From Siphonodentalium dalli (taxonomy: Eukaryota; Mollusca; Scaphopoda; Gadilida; Siphonodentaliidae): a stretch of 64,000 nucleotides of DNA. The stretch covers positions 212,179,982 to 212,243,981 of the forward strand of contig CP136063.1 of the NCBI GenBank assembly GCA_032622095.1, in the 5' to 3' direction. This document shows positions 33,612 through 48,600 of this stretch, in pieces. A model generated the notes under the pieces. That model was given only the letters and a program-made list of their open reading frames with translations, made no database searches and was not told the origin of the DNA. The translations under genes and the position numbers were made by a program. Numbering within the stretch: the stretch's first letter is position 1; every line of letters begins with the position of its first letter.

Positions 33612-36600
33612 GTAAAATGGTTAACCCATGTATGCAGTCCTGAAAATATGGTGCCGGACATTTGCAGAATGTCAGAGTTCCCCAGAGGGTGAATTTAGTG
33701 ATGCTATATCACACAGCAGGCTAGCATAACCATCTGGGGACCTCAATGTCATACTGCGTAGGCCTTATCTTCTCTGGAAAATATCTTTATTATCAAATTA
33801 ACAAGTTTTTCTTCACAAAGATACTTTTAATTTTTAGTTCAGTTTCTCTATATCCCCAAATAGATGACACGTTGCATAATTGAGGTGCCCAATGGGTGCA
33901 CATCACAATATCACCATCTGGGAATTTCAATCTGAGTCTCTTTCTCCCATAGCTGATGAAGCCATGCATAATGAGGTTCCCAGAGGATGAATTTGATGAT
34001 GCTAGCCAGCTGCTGTGTGGCGTGGGTAGTGTCACTAAATTCACCCTCTGGGGACATCGTTCTGCAAATGTCCAGCACCATATTCTTAGGCCTGCATGTA
34101 TGGTCTTTGCTATTGTGATCTAACTTTTTACTTTGATTTAATTAATTTATTCCTTTAATTTGTACTATTGGTATGGCCATCATTTACAGAATGGATCAAC
34201 TCAGATAATCAAAATTTTCATTGTTATGTAAACATTACTGTTACAGTGAATTTCATTTTTATCAAATGGAGATCACACCAAATGCATTTTTGCAAATAAA
34301 AATGTTTTAGTTGCAAATTTGTGTTTTCTGGAATATTTTTCATTGCTCTGACCATTTCTTATGTAGGTCTTCATTATTTTATCAGAATTTAATGGATTGT
34401 TTGTTGATAAAATGGCTGACACTGTAACAGTAATGTGTACATGACAAAGGATTTTAAATTGAAGAGTAATCAATAATAAAAATAAGAACAAGTTCTTTCC
34501 ATTGTTTCCGTGTTATTCTTAGTGACGATGGTTGTTGAAACTTTATGATCTATTTCAAATTTACTCACTGTGAGTGCCTTATGATTTATACCTTTCATGA
34601 CTGGGGCTTCCTGAATATTTGCAAAAACCCTGTGCCAATGCATTCTCTTATAGATGTGAATCTCCCATAGGGGGAATCACATATATAAGGGAATACATTG
34701 GCCTAACATTATTTACCTTGACCTTGTAAGCCAGTGTATTCTCTTATCTATGCGAGGCTCTGTATGGGCCGGAGACTTGCATATATAAGAGAATGCATTG
34801 GCACAGGATCTTTAATGCTGCACCAGAACAGCTGCCATCATGAAAGGCCTTATGTCCCTTTAATATAATTTCTTTACGTTTCCATTAGGTTCAGCTGTGG
34901 GACTGATCTTACCAGAGACACTCCATCCTGTCCAACGTCAACAATTTGTCGAACTTTTGAACTCATTGACATTACTCCAAGATCACAGATCACTTGAGCA
35001 ACAGATATCAGAACCAAGTGCTCCTCCGCTACCTGAAGTCAGCATCGAAACAAGGGATCAGCGAATTCAAGAGAGAAGTAATGACTCATCAACCAGTGCA
35101 AAAATATCTAAGGGAATTGTTGTCGGTATGTACATTGTATTTCAACAACTGAGATATCATAACAAATTGGTCTATCTCTTACTAACCAGTTTTACATAGT
35201 TTCCTTGGTATAAAATAATAAATCGAAGATACCTATTCGGAAACGCTTCTATCAATCAATAGTGATTTTATGTAGATTTTTTCATGTTTTATACATACAA
35301 TTTTCGGGACAGATTTACAGACTATTTTTAAACAGAAATTTTAGGCACATTAGCAAGATGGTGAACTCTATTTTATTAGCACTCTCCATCAAGGCAAAAT
35401 GTCAAACTTGATTATGACTTTATAGACTTATAATATAACCAATCTTCAGTTTTGTCTGTGTTTTATTCATATAAAACAGTATTTGCAGTGTTGAGATCAG
35501 GTTTTATAAAAATTATGTTGTAAATTTTAATACTTTTTGACACTACCATACAACCTTTAATACCTTATTCATATTTAAAAAAATTTATTACTGTTTTCGC
35601 GTGCACAAATTTTAAACTGAGCAAAATATAGTACGACTCATAAGGTTATACCAAAGACCAGGGCAAATAAGATTGCTATTTTAGATCTAGATGATAGACA
35701 ATATCATTTGGGAAACCAATCTCAACAACATTATTCATATGTACATGTATGGCGATAAACCATGGTAGGATATTTGATGTTGAAATGCTGTGATACTGTG
35801 ATACTGTGCATGGTCAAACAGTCTGAGTTACTTATGCATTTAAAATACAAGTAACCAAGAGTTGATTTTTTCTGAAGTCGGCTATGGGAGGCCCTTTTCA
35901 CATTTATTATTAAATAACCTCTTTCATTTGCGCTTAAGCGCAAATATTTATGCTTAATCGTAAATCATTTGCGCTTAATATTTGCACTTTAACGCAAATA
36001 AAAATTAATATGCATTGATCCCCCTGAATTAATTTTAAATGGCACAGGCCTAAACACATCACTAAAGTCTATATAGGCCCACCATATGAGGGAAGCAATC
36101 CCCCAGTAACCCCAAGATCCCTTTTATGACCATGGAAATGGTATATATCTGTGCAGGATATGTCTCTTTTATAAAATATACTAGATCTCTGGGATGGAGA
36201 CACAAATTCTTGGGGACAGGGATGCTGATAATATGACAATAGGGGTTTTTCCCCTATTTCAAGTCAATAAGTACACCATATGAGGGAAGCAAGCACCCAG
36301 TAACCCCTAATTCCCTATTTATGGCCAATTAAATGGTAGATATCTGTGCAGGAGATGTCCCTTTAATAAAATATACTAGAGCTCTGGGAGTGAGGCACCA
36401 ATTCTTGGGACACCAGGGACAGAGGTGCTGATATGCATATGGAAATATGTTTTTTCTTCAACTTTCGAGTCTGTATGGGGCTACTACTATGGTCCCAGGA
36501 TAATATACTATGAGATGGACTCAATCATTCACAATCAGAGGGAAGTAAGGGAGTGTTAGGTATTTGCGCTTAAGCACAAATGATTTATTCTTCAGCGCAA

Positions 36601-39600
36601 ATATTTGCACTTTAAGTGCAAATATTTGTGCTTAAGCACAAATAAATAATAAATGTGAAAAGGGCCTCCCATAGTCAGCAGCCAATAACTCTTTCGAGTT
36701 CAATTCCATGATGTACATAAATATTTATTAAATATCAGGACGATTATTTGGACCATATACATGCAAGTACCCATCCTCACCACAAAAGTATTATACAGTT
36801 GTGTTCTATTCGATGTAAATTTTCATCCAGATGGTGTTTAAAAAACACATTTATTTTCAGGGATAATTAAGAACTGAAACTGTCATCAGATACAAGAATT
36901 TTACATATATATTTTGTCAGTTTTGAATTCGCGCAGAAGGGCGTGCGAATTCAAAACTAAGCAAAAAATAGTACTGCTCAAATTTAAATATGAGTAAGGT
37001 AGACAAGAAAGATATTTCACATCATGGGAATTCATCTATTCATCATGATCATGCAGAAAAATTATGGTTATAATGATTATTGTTTTTAGAAGCAAATTTG
37101 ATTTTTGAGACAGTGCAAATTTTTTTTGGATTGGGTGGGATACGAACCGCAGCCCGGACGGCGAGCGTGCCTTGCGACTCAAAGTCCGACGTCAATACCA
37201 CACAACCACCGAAGCAACCCCAAAAAAGGAAGCTCGAATGGCTGCTGTATTCTGACGTCGCACTTAGGACACTATATGCTCATTTTAAGGTCTCTATAGT
37301 ATATATATTTATATAGGAGATATAGCACAGTAGCAATGTTATATTTTTATGCCTCCGAAACATGCCGAGCATTGCCCATTGAACATGCTTGGGACTATAC
37401 AACATACCAGGCGCCTATTTTTAGAAGCAAATTTGATTTTTGAGACAGTGTAAATTTTTTTTGGATTGGGTGGGATACGAACCCCGGCCCGACGGCGAGC
37501 GTGCCTTGCGACTCAAAGTCCGACCTCAATACCACACGGCCTCCGAAGCAACCCCAAAAAAGGAAGCTCGTCGGGGTTCGTATCCCACCCAATCCAAAAA
37601 AAAAATTTGCACTGTCTCAAAAATCAAATTTGCTTATAAAAATAGGCACCTGGTAAATATAACATTGCTACTGGGCTATATCTCCTATATATATGATTAT
37701 TGGTTTGCTCTTACATGTATGTCATTAGTGGAATAGACTGGTTCCTGCTCCAAATCTAATAAAGGATCAAAATCAGTGACATTTGAAGGACACCCCCCAA
37801 TCCCCCATATCCCCACGTCCTGCTTGCACATTTATAAATTACTGACTCAACATTTTAGCTGCTGATTGGATAACGTGGGGAGTCGGGAAGGGAGCAGAAA
37901 TCGCTGGTGGATTGATAAAAGAAGGTTCCAATAAAATACAATCTCAAATCAGCACCAATACAAAGGAAAAGAAAATCGACCCAAAGATCCAGAAAGGAGC
38001 TGAACTTGCAAGGAAAGCGACACATAATGCTGTCAAAGTCAGCTCATTCTTTGGTGAGTTTTATAATAGAATAAGGCAACTATAAATAGAGGATTTCTAA
38101 TGAATCGCAATTCTATACCACATTTATTAACTCAAATCAAATTTAGTGGACAAATTTAATAAATTTTGTATAGAATTGCGACAAATTTGAGATCCATTTT
38201 AGCAAGGAAAAACAATCTCGAAATGGCTGGGGGTTAAGAAAATTAATATTGATTTCCTTATCACAACCAAAGAGGAAGTAAAGACAGCTTCAAGAAAAAA
38301 TATAGTTTCATTTTAAATGTGTCTTTTCATGTTGACAAACTTGTTCAACCACCCTTATCATCCATGTTTATCTCACAGTCAACACTGTATAACCCAACAC
38401 AAATTGAAGATCATAATTATATTCTAATTAACATAATATAGTTCTGGCATTGACATCGATATAATTGTGCTAAGCTCTTACGTCACTGCGCATGCCGATA
38501 ATACATGCATGTCTTACTAAAAATTATGAGGTCGGATTTAGGGGCTAATTATGTGATAAAATAGAATAAGGCAACTATAAAAGTTCTTCTTGTTCATTCT
38601 TACTTGTTGTAGTGTCAAGCCTGCAAATAGTGTGTCTGTTATTTGCAGAACGAGGTCCGCAGATGGTGAATTTAGTAACGCTATCCCGCTAGGATCACTA
38701 AATTCACCCTCTGGGGACCTCATTCTGCTTAGGCCTCATTCTGCTTTGGCCTCATATTGTCTGGAAAATTTCTTTATTATTAAATTTCTATAGAAATTTC
38801 TTCACATTGATTCTATTTCTTTTTAGTTTAGTTTCTCTATATATCCCCAAATTGACAGACGACACATTGCATAATCAAGGTTCTCAATGGTGTACATCAC
38901 AATATTCACCATTTGGGAACTTCAATCTGAGTCTATGTCTCCCATAGCAGATGAAGCCATGCAGACTGAGGTCCCTATAGGGTGAATTTGGTGATGCTAG
39001 CCAGCTATAGATAGCGTCACTAAATTCACCCTCTACGGACCTCATTCAGGAAATGACAGGCACACTAAACCCAGGCTTGTGTAGTGTTAGAAAAGTAGAA
39101 ATTCACTTCTCCTTCTTTTGAACTTGAGATGCTGAGTCAGAGTTGGATTTGATGATATCCATAACGCATTATTTTAGCTTCATTAGATTATGTCCGTCCT
39201 GTGTGGAGGGTGAACTAACTGACCTCAGGTAGGCTTGTTTGATGTCTGGGAAGTGTTCAGACAGATGTGCATGGACATTCATTCAGATTTTCAAGCATTG
39301 TCGCTTTGGTTCCTTTTTGTGTGTCGCCATAGCTGATGACTGTAGTGCTAGACAAACTGGGCATATTGGGATTACTGTCACCAAATATTAACACTGTTGA
39401 AAAAGATTGTTGTGGCTACATCCTTGTGTTTGTGTTGGATATGAACATAAGACTAGCTGAGTGAAAATAATCCTCGCATCTCACGAGAGGAGATAACCTG
39501 TACGCGTGTTTATTTTCTATACTAGTTTGTTGCGACCCAGACCACAATGAAACACACTGTTAGACCTAATGCGTTCTTAAAGCTACAACACCAACCATTT

Positions 39601-42600
39601 CTGTTAAAATAATAAGCAAGGATACAGTATGACCAAAAAAATTACGTCATGACGCAGTTCTACGAGTAGGATAACATGTGGAGAGTACGATAACACGTTC
39701 TGTCTTCTGGGAGTGTATATTTTGATGTAAAAAGTCAATAAAATATAATAATATAGGATATCCTGGAGGATTATCCTTGCCATCTCATATGAGTAAAGTA
39801 GTATTTAGACGATTGCGTTGCTTTGGTGTGTTCAGTTGGATCCGTTGAACCATTTACACACATCCATTGTGTTATGGTGAGAACTTCTGATTGTAGCTTG
39901 ATATTGGAATAAATGAAATATTAAATATCAATCAATCTGTTATAAATTAATTCTACAATACTTCCAAACCTGTCAAAGCCCAACACCTAAATCTTTTATT
40001 CTCATAAATACAAGTAATATTTCCTTCTCTTCGCAGACTAAACCACCATCTTTGATCGATTTAAAACAAAAACCACTACATGGCTTATGACGCGCACGCT
40101 TCTGTGCCATATAAGGTACGCTTGCATTGAAAATATAATCTCTCCATTGGTTGCGTTGATGGATACAATGCAACTATGTACATATCCCAATTTCAATGCA
40201 ACGCATCAATGCCCAATATATCCAGTGCAATGGACTCGTCGAAATACTCATCAAGTAAAACTAATTAAGCCCAATTCAAATCACTGCCAGAGGTCCCCAG
40301 AACAAAAATTTACCCCACCCCAGTAATACTTAATCTTTAGGATTATGTATTTCTGGAAGTGGGGTCAATTTTTGTTCGCACGACCTGTGATCACTGCCAC
40401 CAAAAAAGCAAGGAAAATCAGAAAATGTATCAGAAAAGAAATGAATATTAATTTGCTCAAGGCATCATGCTGACTAACGTCAAAACTTTTGCCACTGAAC
40501 TGTTTGGGAATTATGTAGATTTTTGTTCTTATCATTATGCTACAAGTAATATATTTCCTAAATAGGATATAAATTTATAGTGGTATGTTAGGAATATTCC
40601 AATATGATCTATCATTTTCAAGTATGAATTCTTATTTCAGTTTCCAAGCTTGGTGAAGCAACTAAAGCTCTTGGCAAACAACTTGCTCCCCGTATCAGAA
40701 AACAGGGGGAGAAATATCTACCAAAATCATTCTCTATGTCTAAAGAGGATGGAACCAAGAGTAAACTAGATGGAGTCATTGAAGTGACAGCTTCAACAAT
40801 CCAAGGTAGGTGGTCATGGCTTAAAGGCCACCAAGGCTTCAACAATCCAAGGTAGGTGGTCATGGCTTAAAGGCCCACAAGGTTTCAACAATCCAAGGTA
40901 GGTGGTCATGGCTTAAATGCCCTCAATGCTTCAACAATCCAAGGTAGGTGGTCATGGCTTAAATGCCCTCAAGGCTTCAGCAATCCAAGGTAGGTGGTCA
41001 TGGCTTAAAGGCCCTCAATGCTTCAACAATCCAAGGTAGGTGGTCATGGCTTAAAGGCCCTCAAGGCTTCAGCAATCCAAGGTATGTAGTCATGGCTTAA
41101 ATGCCCTTAAGGCTTCAACAATCCAAGGTATGTAGTCATGGCTTAAATGCCCTTAAGGCTTCAACAATCCAAGGTAGGTGGTCATGGCTTAAATGCCCTC
41201 AAGGCTTCAACAATCCTAGGTAGGTGGTCATGGCTTAAAGGCCCTCAAGGCTTCAGCAATCCAAGGTTGGTAGTCATGGCTTAAATGCCCTTAAGGCTTC
41301 AACAATCCAAGGTAGGTGGTCATGGCTTAAAGGCCCTCAAGGCTTCAACAATCCTAGGTAGGTGGTCATGGCTTAAAGGCCCTCAAGGCTTCAACAATCC
41401 AAGGTAGGTGGTCATGGCTTAAATGCCCTCAAGGCTTCAGCAATCCAATGTAGGTGGTCATGGCTTAAATGCCCTCAAGGCTTCAACAATCCTAGGTAGG
41501 TGGTCATGGCTTAAAGGCACTCAAGGCTTCAACAATCCAAGGTAGATGAACACAAGCCTGAGTTTAGTGTGCCTGTCATTTGCAGAATGAGGTTCCCATA
41601 GGGTGAATTTAGTGATGCTATCCCGCATAGCGGGCTAGCATCACTAAATTCACCCTCTGGGAGCCTCATTCTACTTGGCCTCATCTGCTATGTTCCATGT
41701 AAAAATGGCTGAGATTAAAGCATCATTCATTCATTCAGACATAGACTCAGATCGAAGTTCCCAAATGGTGAATATTTTTATGTACACCCATTGGGAACCT
41801 CGATTATGCAATGTGTCATCTGCCAATTTGGTGATATAGAGAAACTAAACTAAAAAAGAAATAGAATCTATGTGAAGAAGTATTTATAGAAATTTGATAA
41901 TAAAGAAACTTTCGAGAGAAGATGAGGCCTAAGCAGAATGAGGTCCCCAGAGGGTGAATTTTGTGATGCCTGGAAATATTCAGGTCAGAGGTAGCTTTCC
42001 CCTCAAACCTGAAATGAAATTTGTAAACAAATACGATTAACCTGCATTTTAACGAGGTGAGCTTCAATTAAATGAAAGAAGCAATGCTACATAAACCCAT
42101 GGACTCAGCCAGTGTATCTGATATATGTCAACTAAAGTCGCTTTATGTTGTAAAAATGAAAAGTGAAGGTGAAAATTCTACCAAATTCAGAAAATCCTAT
42201 TGAAATTGAAAGTACTATTCTGTGAATTCTGCAGATTCAGAGAATACTAATTGAAAGTGAAAGTACGATTGCGGGAATTCTATCAGATTTCGCGTCTCAG
42301 CTCGTTTTTGTGTTTATAGGCTATATAGGGCCTATATGACCATGTAAACTAGTCGAATCACGATACATGCATCAGTACAAACACATTGTGTGTAAATAAC
42401 ACATTTGTCTACCATTCGCGTGACAGAATCCACACAAATTACATTTTACGAGTTTTTAAAAGCCAAAATCATTGGATTTGTGTCCGACGATTAGCTTTAT
42501 TAAGTAAATTCTCCCAACCTGCAAGTATATCTGTGTCACAAGATTCGTTTGATTTGCTAAAGTCTGTAAATAAACATGTATTTTGTAAACCATACTCTCC

Positions 42601-45600
42601 TAGCTGGAAGAAATAACGATATATATAAATATAATTATATTAGTTACTTTCTGATATGTTTTACCATATTACCCATGATCGGGCAATCACATAATTATAA
42701 AATCTAGGAACTATTTGTTTATAGTGCGCAAGAATATACGGTGCGTTGGAATGTTGTTTTGATTTTGCACATGACTGCATGAATTAATTGTGGTGGCGTC
42801 AGTTCATTCAATGATTTTGAACAGTCAACTGTCGTAATGATACAGTTGTTTTTATGCAGGGGGGTGGAATCAGCTTGTCCATCCGTCGTCCGTCCATCGT
42901 TCGTATTATTATCCGGAATTTTTCTCAGTCTTTTTTTTTTATCATTTTCTGTGAAACTTGGCACAGACATCAACCACCATGGGAACCTGTGCACCTGTGA
43001 TTATGACATTTGTCAGACTTCTTTTGGTGGAGTTATCCCCCTTTTTCCGACTTAGAACATTTTGTAACATGTATAATTTTGTCCGACCTTTTATTCCTAC
43101 AATTTTAGGTAATTGTTTGTTAACTTGGCACAGATATTTAGTACCATGTACACCTGAAATTATGATGTCTGTCCAATCATTTTCCGTGAAACTTGGGACA
43201 GACATCAACCACCATGGGAACCTGTGCACCTGCGATTATGACATTTGTCAGACTTCCTTTGGTGGAGTTATCCCCCTTTTTCGACTTAGAATTTTTTTGT
43301 CTTTGACTGGTCCCCGGACTATAAACCTTGCCATCGCTCTGCTTTGGATGTCGTTATTATAGACCGGTTCGGACTATCGCCATTTTGTGGATCTCCGGTC
43401 AGGATTCTGACCAGGACTAAAATAGAACAGTGCAAGCTGATTGGCTGAAGTGATTTGTGTGTTGTGTTCAAAGACCCACATTTGACTATATTCTGCCGAT
43501 CTCTGGGAAAAAATTATCAAAACATATTATTTTGATATCCTACTTAGTTTTTATGAATAGATATTTTAAATATGTAAACTATTTTCGCAGAACACACAAG
43601 GCAACATATTGTGTTTTGATGGGTATCCCAGTGTTGCTGTTGTATCTCCGTCGTTATATTTGGATCGATGACGCAAATGACGTCATCTACTTAAAGATGG
43701 CGATAGTCCGTACTGGTCTCTTATGGGAGGGCACGTCACAGAGCGATAGCACTGTAGTGTTTCACTTATGAGCCAGGGACGAGTCTAAATTTGTCCGAGC
43801 TTTTATTCCTACATTTTTAGGTCAATGTTTTTTAAACTTGGCACATATATTTAGTACCATGGGAAACTGTGCACCTGCGATTATGACGTCTGTCCGACTT
43901 TTTTGTATGGAGTTATTCCCCTTTTTTGACTGAGAAAATTTTCGCAACATGCATAATTTTGTCCGAGCTTTTATACCTCCATTTTTCAGTCAATAGGTTT
44001 AGGGTTAGGGTTAGGGTTGTGCACCTGCAATGGGAATCTGTTATTTTAACTAAACGTTTACTGACATGTGAAACATCTTAGTGTTTTAAAAACACTGGGG
44101 GGGGAGGAGGGTATCCTTATTCCCATTAGGACAGTCACACCTCTAGTTATCACTAATTCGTTATAACTTATTGCCAATTTTATTTGATAGAGCAGCATGG
44201 GGGAACAGCTACATGCATAGCGCGGGTTTCGTCCTCCCATTTTCACCTGAGTTATGGCCCTTTTTTTACTTAGAAAATTCAATTTTTCTCTTGTTTTTTT
44301 TGGTTTCCAGATGATAACGTGAGCTTTGGTGGTACGATTGCAAATCCCGTATTTTTGTGGATCAGTTATATGAAAATACATGTCAGGTGCGAATTTGGGT
44401 ATGATCTGATCATTTTTGTCAGAGTTATGGCCCTTTTTTCAACTTAGAAAATTTGAATTTTGTCCGTCCGTACAAACATTTTGCATTATTGTTCAGCAAC
44501 CGCTGGGCAGATTTAGCTGATATTTGGTATGGTGATAGAGCAGCATGGGGGAACAGCTACATGCATAGCGCGGGTTTCGTCCACCCATTTTCACCAGAGT
44601 TATGGCCCTTTTTTTACTTAGAAAAGTCAATTTTTCTCTTGTTTTTTAGGTTTCCAGATGATAGCGTGAGCTTTGGTGGTACGATAGCAAATCCCATATT
44701 TGTGGATCAGTTATATGAAAATACATGTCAAGTGCGAATTTGGGTATGATCTGATGATTTTTTCCAGAGTTATGGCCCTTTTTTCAACTTAGAAAATTTG
44801 AATTTTCGCTTCTTTTTGGGTTTCCGGATCGCTTCTTTTTGGGTTTTTAGTCAACATTTCTGTACGAACTTCTTTTGGAATGGTCATATAGACCTCCTAG
44901 GATATCCGCAGTTTCGTCCATGCTTAATCCGAATTGCTACAGTCGGGGGCAGTCTATATTACTTATTGTATTTAATACTTAGACATTTAACTTTCCAAGT
45001 TCCGAATCGCTCCATTGACTTTTACACATGAAATTATCCCCTCTCCAGTTGAGCTACAGTGTCATTGACACTTTCATTCATATCTGTTATATTAAGAATA
45101 GAGTGGTTTTAACGCATCCTCTGGTCACTGTTTTTCAGCTCACAAGAAAAATTAGACATATCGGCGGATGTGATTGTGTGAGATTTCATCAATATTGCTA
45201 TGGATTAAATTGTCTGTTGCTGTTATTTTATCAGAAAACTACATGTATAGGCACCATTTATTCACATTTATTCATTGGTATATGACCCGATTGACTCACA
45301 CACAGCCTTGCTTGCATGAATCGGTTTTTGTCCAACTTGGAATGTTTCTCATCAGACTCATTGGTCCTTTTTTGACTTTTATATTTTATTTTTTATTCGT
45401 TTTCAACTTACAACTCCCAAGTTATAGAATCTTTCTAAAATCCAAAATTGAAACAAGCCAACAGGCATATTATACCACCATGTTGGTGCTCTTGTTTTCA
45501 TTTATTCTGAGGAGAGAAATTACCAAGCTATGTGACAAAGGATTAATGAACAGTTAATCGGTCATAAATTTCATTATATAATGGCATGCCCAGAAATGAA

Positions 45601-48600
45601 TACTGCGAGGAGGAGAAGATTCTTACCAACTGAACTGACTAAACTACAAAACATCAATTAATTTTAATCAATTGATGAACCCCTCTAATGTAGTAATTAT
45701 ATGAGTAAACTTTGCGGATATCTCAGACATATACTTAAAGTTGGATCACCGCTCAAGTATCCAGACTATATCCAAGATATTTCTCACATATGACATCACA
45801 CTATTAATGTCTTTGCACATAGTATGATATTCCATAGATGTTGTTGTAGAATCATAGAAGGAGGCTTATCAGCGTTATGACTAAATTCCTTTTTAGTCGA
45901 GTTTTTCAAAAACTCAACGAGTTTTTCAAAAACTCGACTTATGGTTTGACGAGGGACGGTTGGCGGGCGGGCGGGCGGACATAAAGAACTTATAACTTTG
46001 ACATTTGTGAACAGATTAAAAAAAATTTGGGTATGGCAGTTGCTCCCAATGACTATTTACTGCCTGTAGAAAATGGGTCACGTCCAAACTTTTTTACAAG
46101 AGTTATCCATCTTAGATGGTTTTTAGTTAAGTTTTTCACCGTTAGCGCGATAACTCGCGCAAATATTAACCAATTTCAACAATATTTGGTATATGAGACT
46201 CTTGCAACAATATCTCGGACGAGTTCGAAAACCAGGTTTGTCCGAATTTTTTTTCCGGAGTTATGGGTCTTAGTTTGTCTATTTTTAGCAATTTTATCAC
46301 CGTTAGCGCGATAACTCGATGAAATATTAACCGATTTCAACAATATTTGGTATATGAGTCTCCTGCAACAATATCTCGGACGAGTTCGAAAACCAGGTTT
46401 GTCCGAAAAAAAATTCGCGGAGTTATGGGTCTTAGTTTGTCTATTTTTAGCAATTTTATCACCGTTGGCGCGATAACTAGATGAGATATTAACCGATTTC
46501 AACAATATTTGGTATATGAGTCTCCTGCAACAATATCTTGGACGAGTTCGACAACCAGGTTTGTCCGAGTTTTTTTCGCAGAGTTATGGGTCTTAGTTTG
46601 TCTATTTTTAGCAATTTTATCACTGTTAGCGCGATAACTCGATGAAATATTAACCGATTTCAACAATATTTGGTATATGAGTCTCCTGCAGCAATATCTC
46701 GGACGAGTTCGAAAACCAGGTTTGTCCAAATTTTTTTTTGCAGAGTTATGGGTCTTAGTTTGTCTATTTTTAGCAATGTTATCACCGTTAGCGCGATAAC
46801 TCAATGAAATATTAACAGATTTAAACAATATTTGGTATATGATCTCGGACGAGTTCGAAAAACTGGTTTGTCCGAAAAAAAAATTCCGGAGTTATGGGTC
46901 TTAGTTTGTCTATTTTAATCACAATTATTTTATCACCGTTAGTGCGATAACTCAATGAAATATTAACGGATTCAATTGATATTTGGTATATAGGTCTATT
47001 GCAATAATATACCACCGTCCAACTTTTTTCCCCGGAGTTGTGCACCTTATTGGCAGAAGTTTGGTTCGACTGCCAAAAAACTCGACAAAAGCATCTTAGA
47101 TGCGTACCCCTTGTTTTTTAATATTCTTCATAATTCTATTCTAGGATTTGGCAAAGTTTATGTGAGTCTTGAAGAAGCTGCAAAGGTTATAGCCAGGACT
47201 ATAGCAATGGAAACATCACAAGTTGTTACTAAGAAGTAAGATTATTTTACCCCATCAATTCATGAATGTATTCACCCATTCAGTTCCGAAAGGGTACATT
47301 GGAATGGTATATTCTTCAGTTGTATGGATTTTGGGAAATATAAACATACAGCAGACAGAGAAACACTATGGACTTCATTTCATTCATTTGTAGGGATATT
47401 CAAATAATATTTTGATGGCCTAAGACTGTTGAATTTATCAGCTGAACTTTGAAAAAATAAAGTATAGAGAGAGTAATCACTTGATTGAACTGGTAACATG
47501 AAATAATTCATTAGAGGCAGATACATGTAGGTTGTACAAACACCAGAGTGAATGCACTCGAGTAATGCACTTGAGTGTTTTACAAAATAGTCCCTGCCTC
47601 CAATGAATTATTTCACATCACCAGTTCAATCAAGTGATTATTTGGTTTATTATATTCCACTATAAATACCGGCATAATACCCATGATGCATAAATTTTGA
47701 TAACGCGTATGAATAACGCTAGTTAAAGTGACATAAATTCAATAGTGAAGTTATCATTTATAATTACTCAAGAAATCAAGGTATCACACATAGGAATGTA
47801 ACAAATAGAGAGTAATCAATTGGTTACGAGAATTACATTAAATAATTTACGAGAGGCGATGTCGAGAGACGTCGGTAAGAAACGAGCACAAGTTTCTTAC
47901 CTAAACTTCTCTCGCCTCTTGTGAATTATTTAACGTAATTCTCAAGAACTAATTGATTACTCTATTTATTACACTTCTGCATCAATTTGGTTCACGAAAT
48001 ATAATTAAAACAACAAGAATTACCGTAATTGATGAAAGACCAATGTTGAGAAAGACTAATCATAAAAATTTCAGTCTTGATCAATAAGCGACATAACGTC
48101 AATGATGTCACTAGAAATGACATAATTCACTAGTGACATTACCATTTTTGTTCCCCGAAAAAAAAAATTCGGACAACTATTAAAATAGCCGGTGTCTGTC
48201 CATGCGTCTGTCTGTGCTGTGCGTCCATGCGTCCGGAAATGGTTTCCAGATGATAACTTTAGTTTCGGTTATTAGATCAAAAGCAAATTTCATAGGTGAG
48301 TTTATCAGACCAAAATAAAGGTCAAGTTCGAATATGGGTTTGCTCCGCCCATTTTTGCGAGAGTTATGGCCCTTTTTTGACTTAGAAAACCCCTGAAAGT
48401 TGGTTTCCGGACGATAACTTTAGTAGAGTTAATCAGATTCAAACCAAATTTGGTATATTTCTTTCTCCCAGCAAAACACAGGTCAAGTTCGAACTTGGGT
48501 TCTGCCCGACCATTTTTGGCAGAGTTATGCCCCTTTTTCGACATAGAAAATTCAGTTTTTCTTCTGTTTTTTGGTTTCCGGATGATAACTTGATTTTGGA

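Noticed and set aside
37137-37543. Functional tRNA genes
   Set aside because: The B box is good but the anticodon stem fails to pair, and the units sit inside foldback repeats.
40790-41550. CRISPR-like regular repeats
   Set aside because: There are no spacers; the whole 46-bp unit repeats, in an intron of an animal gene.
43457-43771. 104-codon open frame
   Set aside because: It lies inside a TIR-bounded MITE (43361-43719) and runs out through its end.
46176-46828. Two 109-codon minus-strand frames with KSVNISSSYRANGDKIAKNR repeats
   Set aside because: They are translations of the 162-bp tandem array, whose unit length happens to be divisible by 3.
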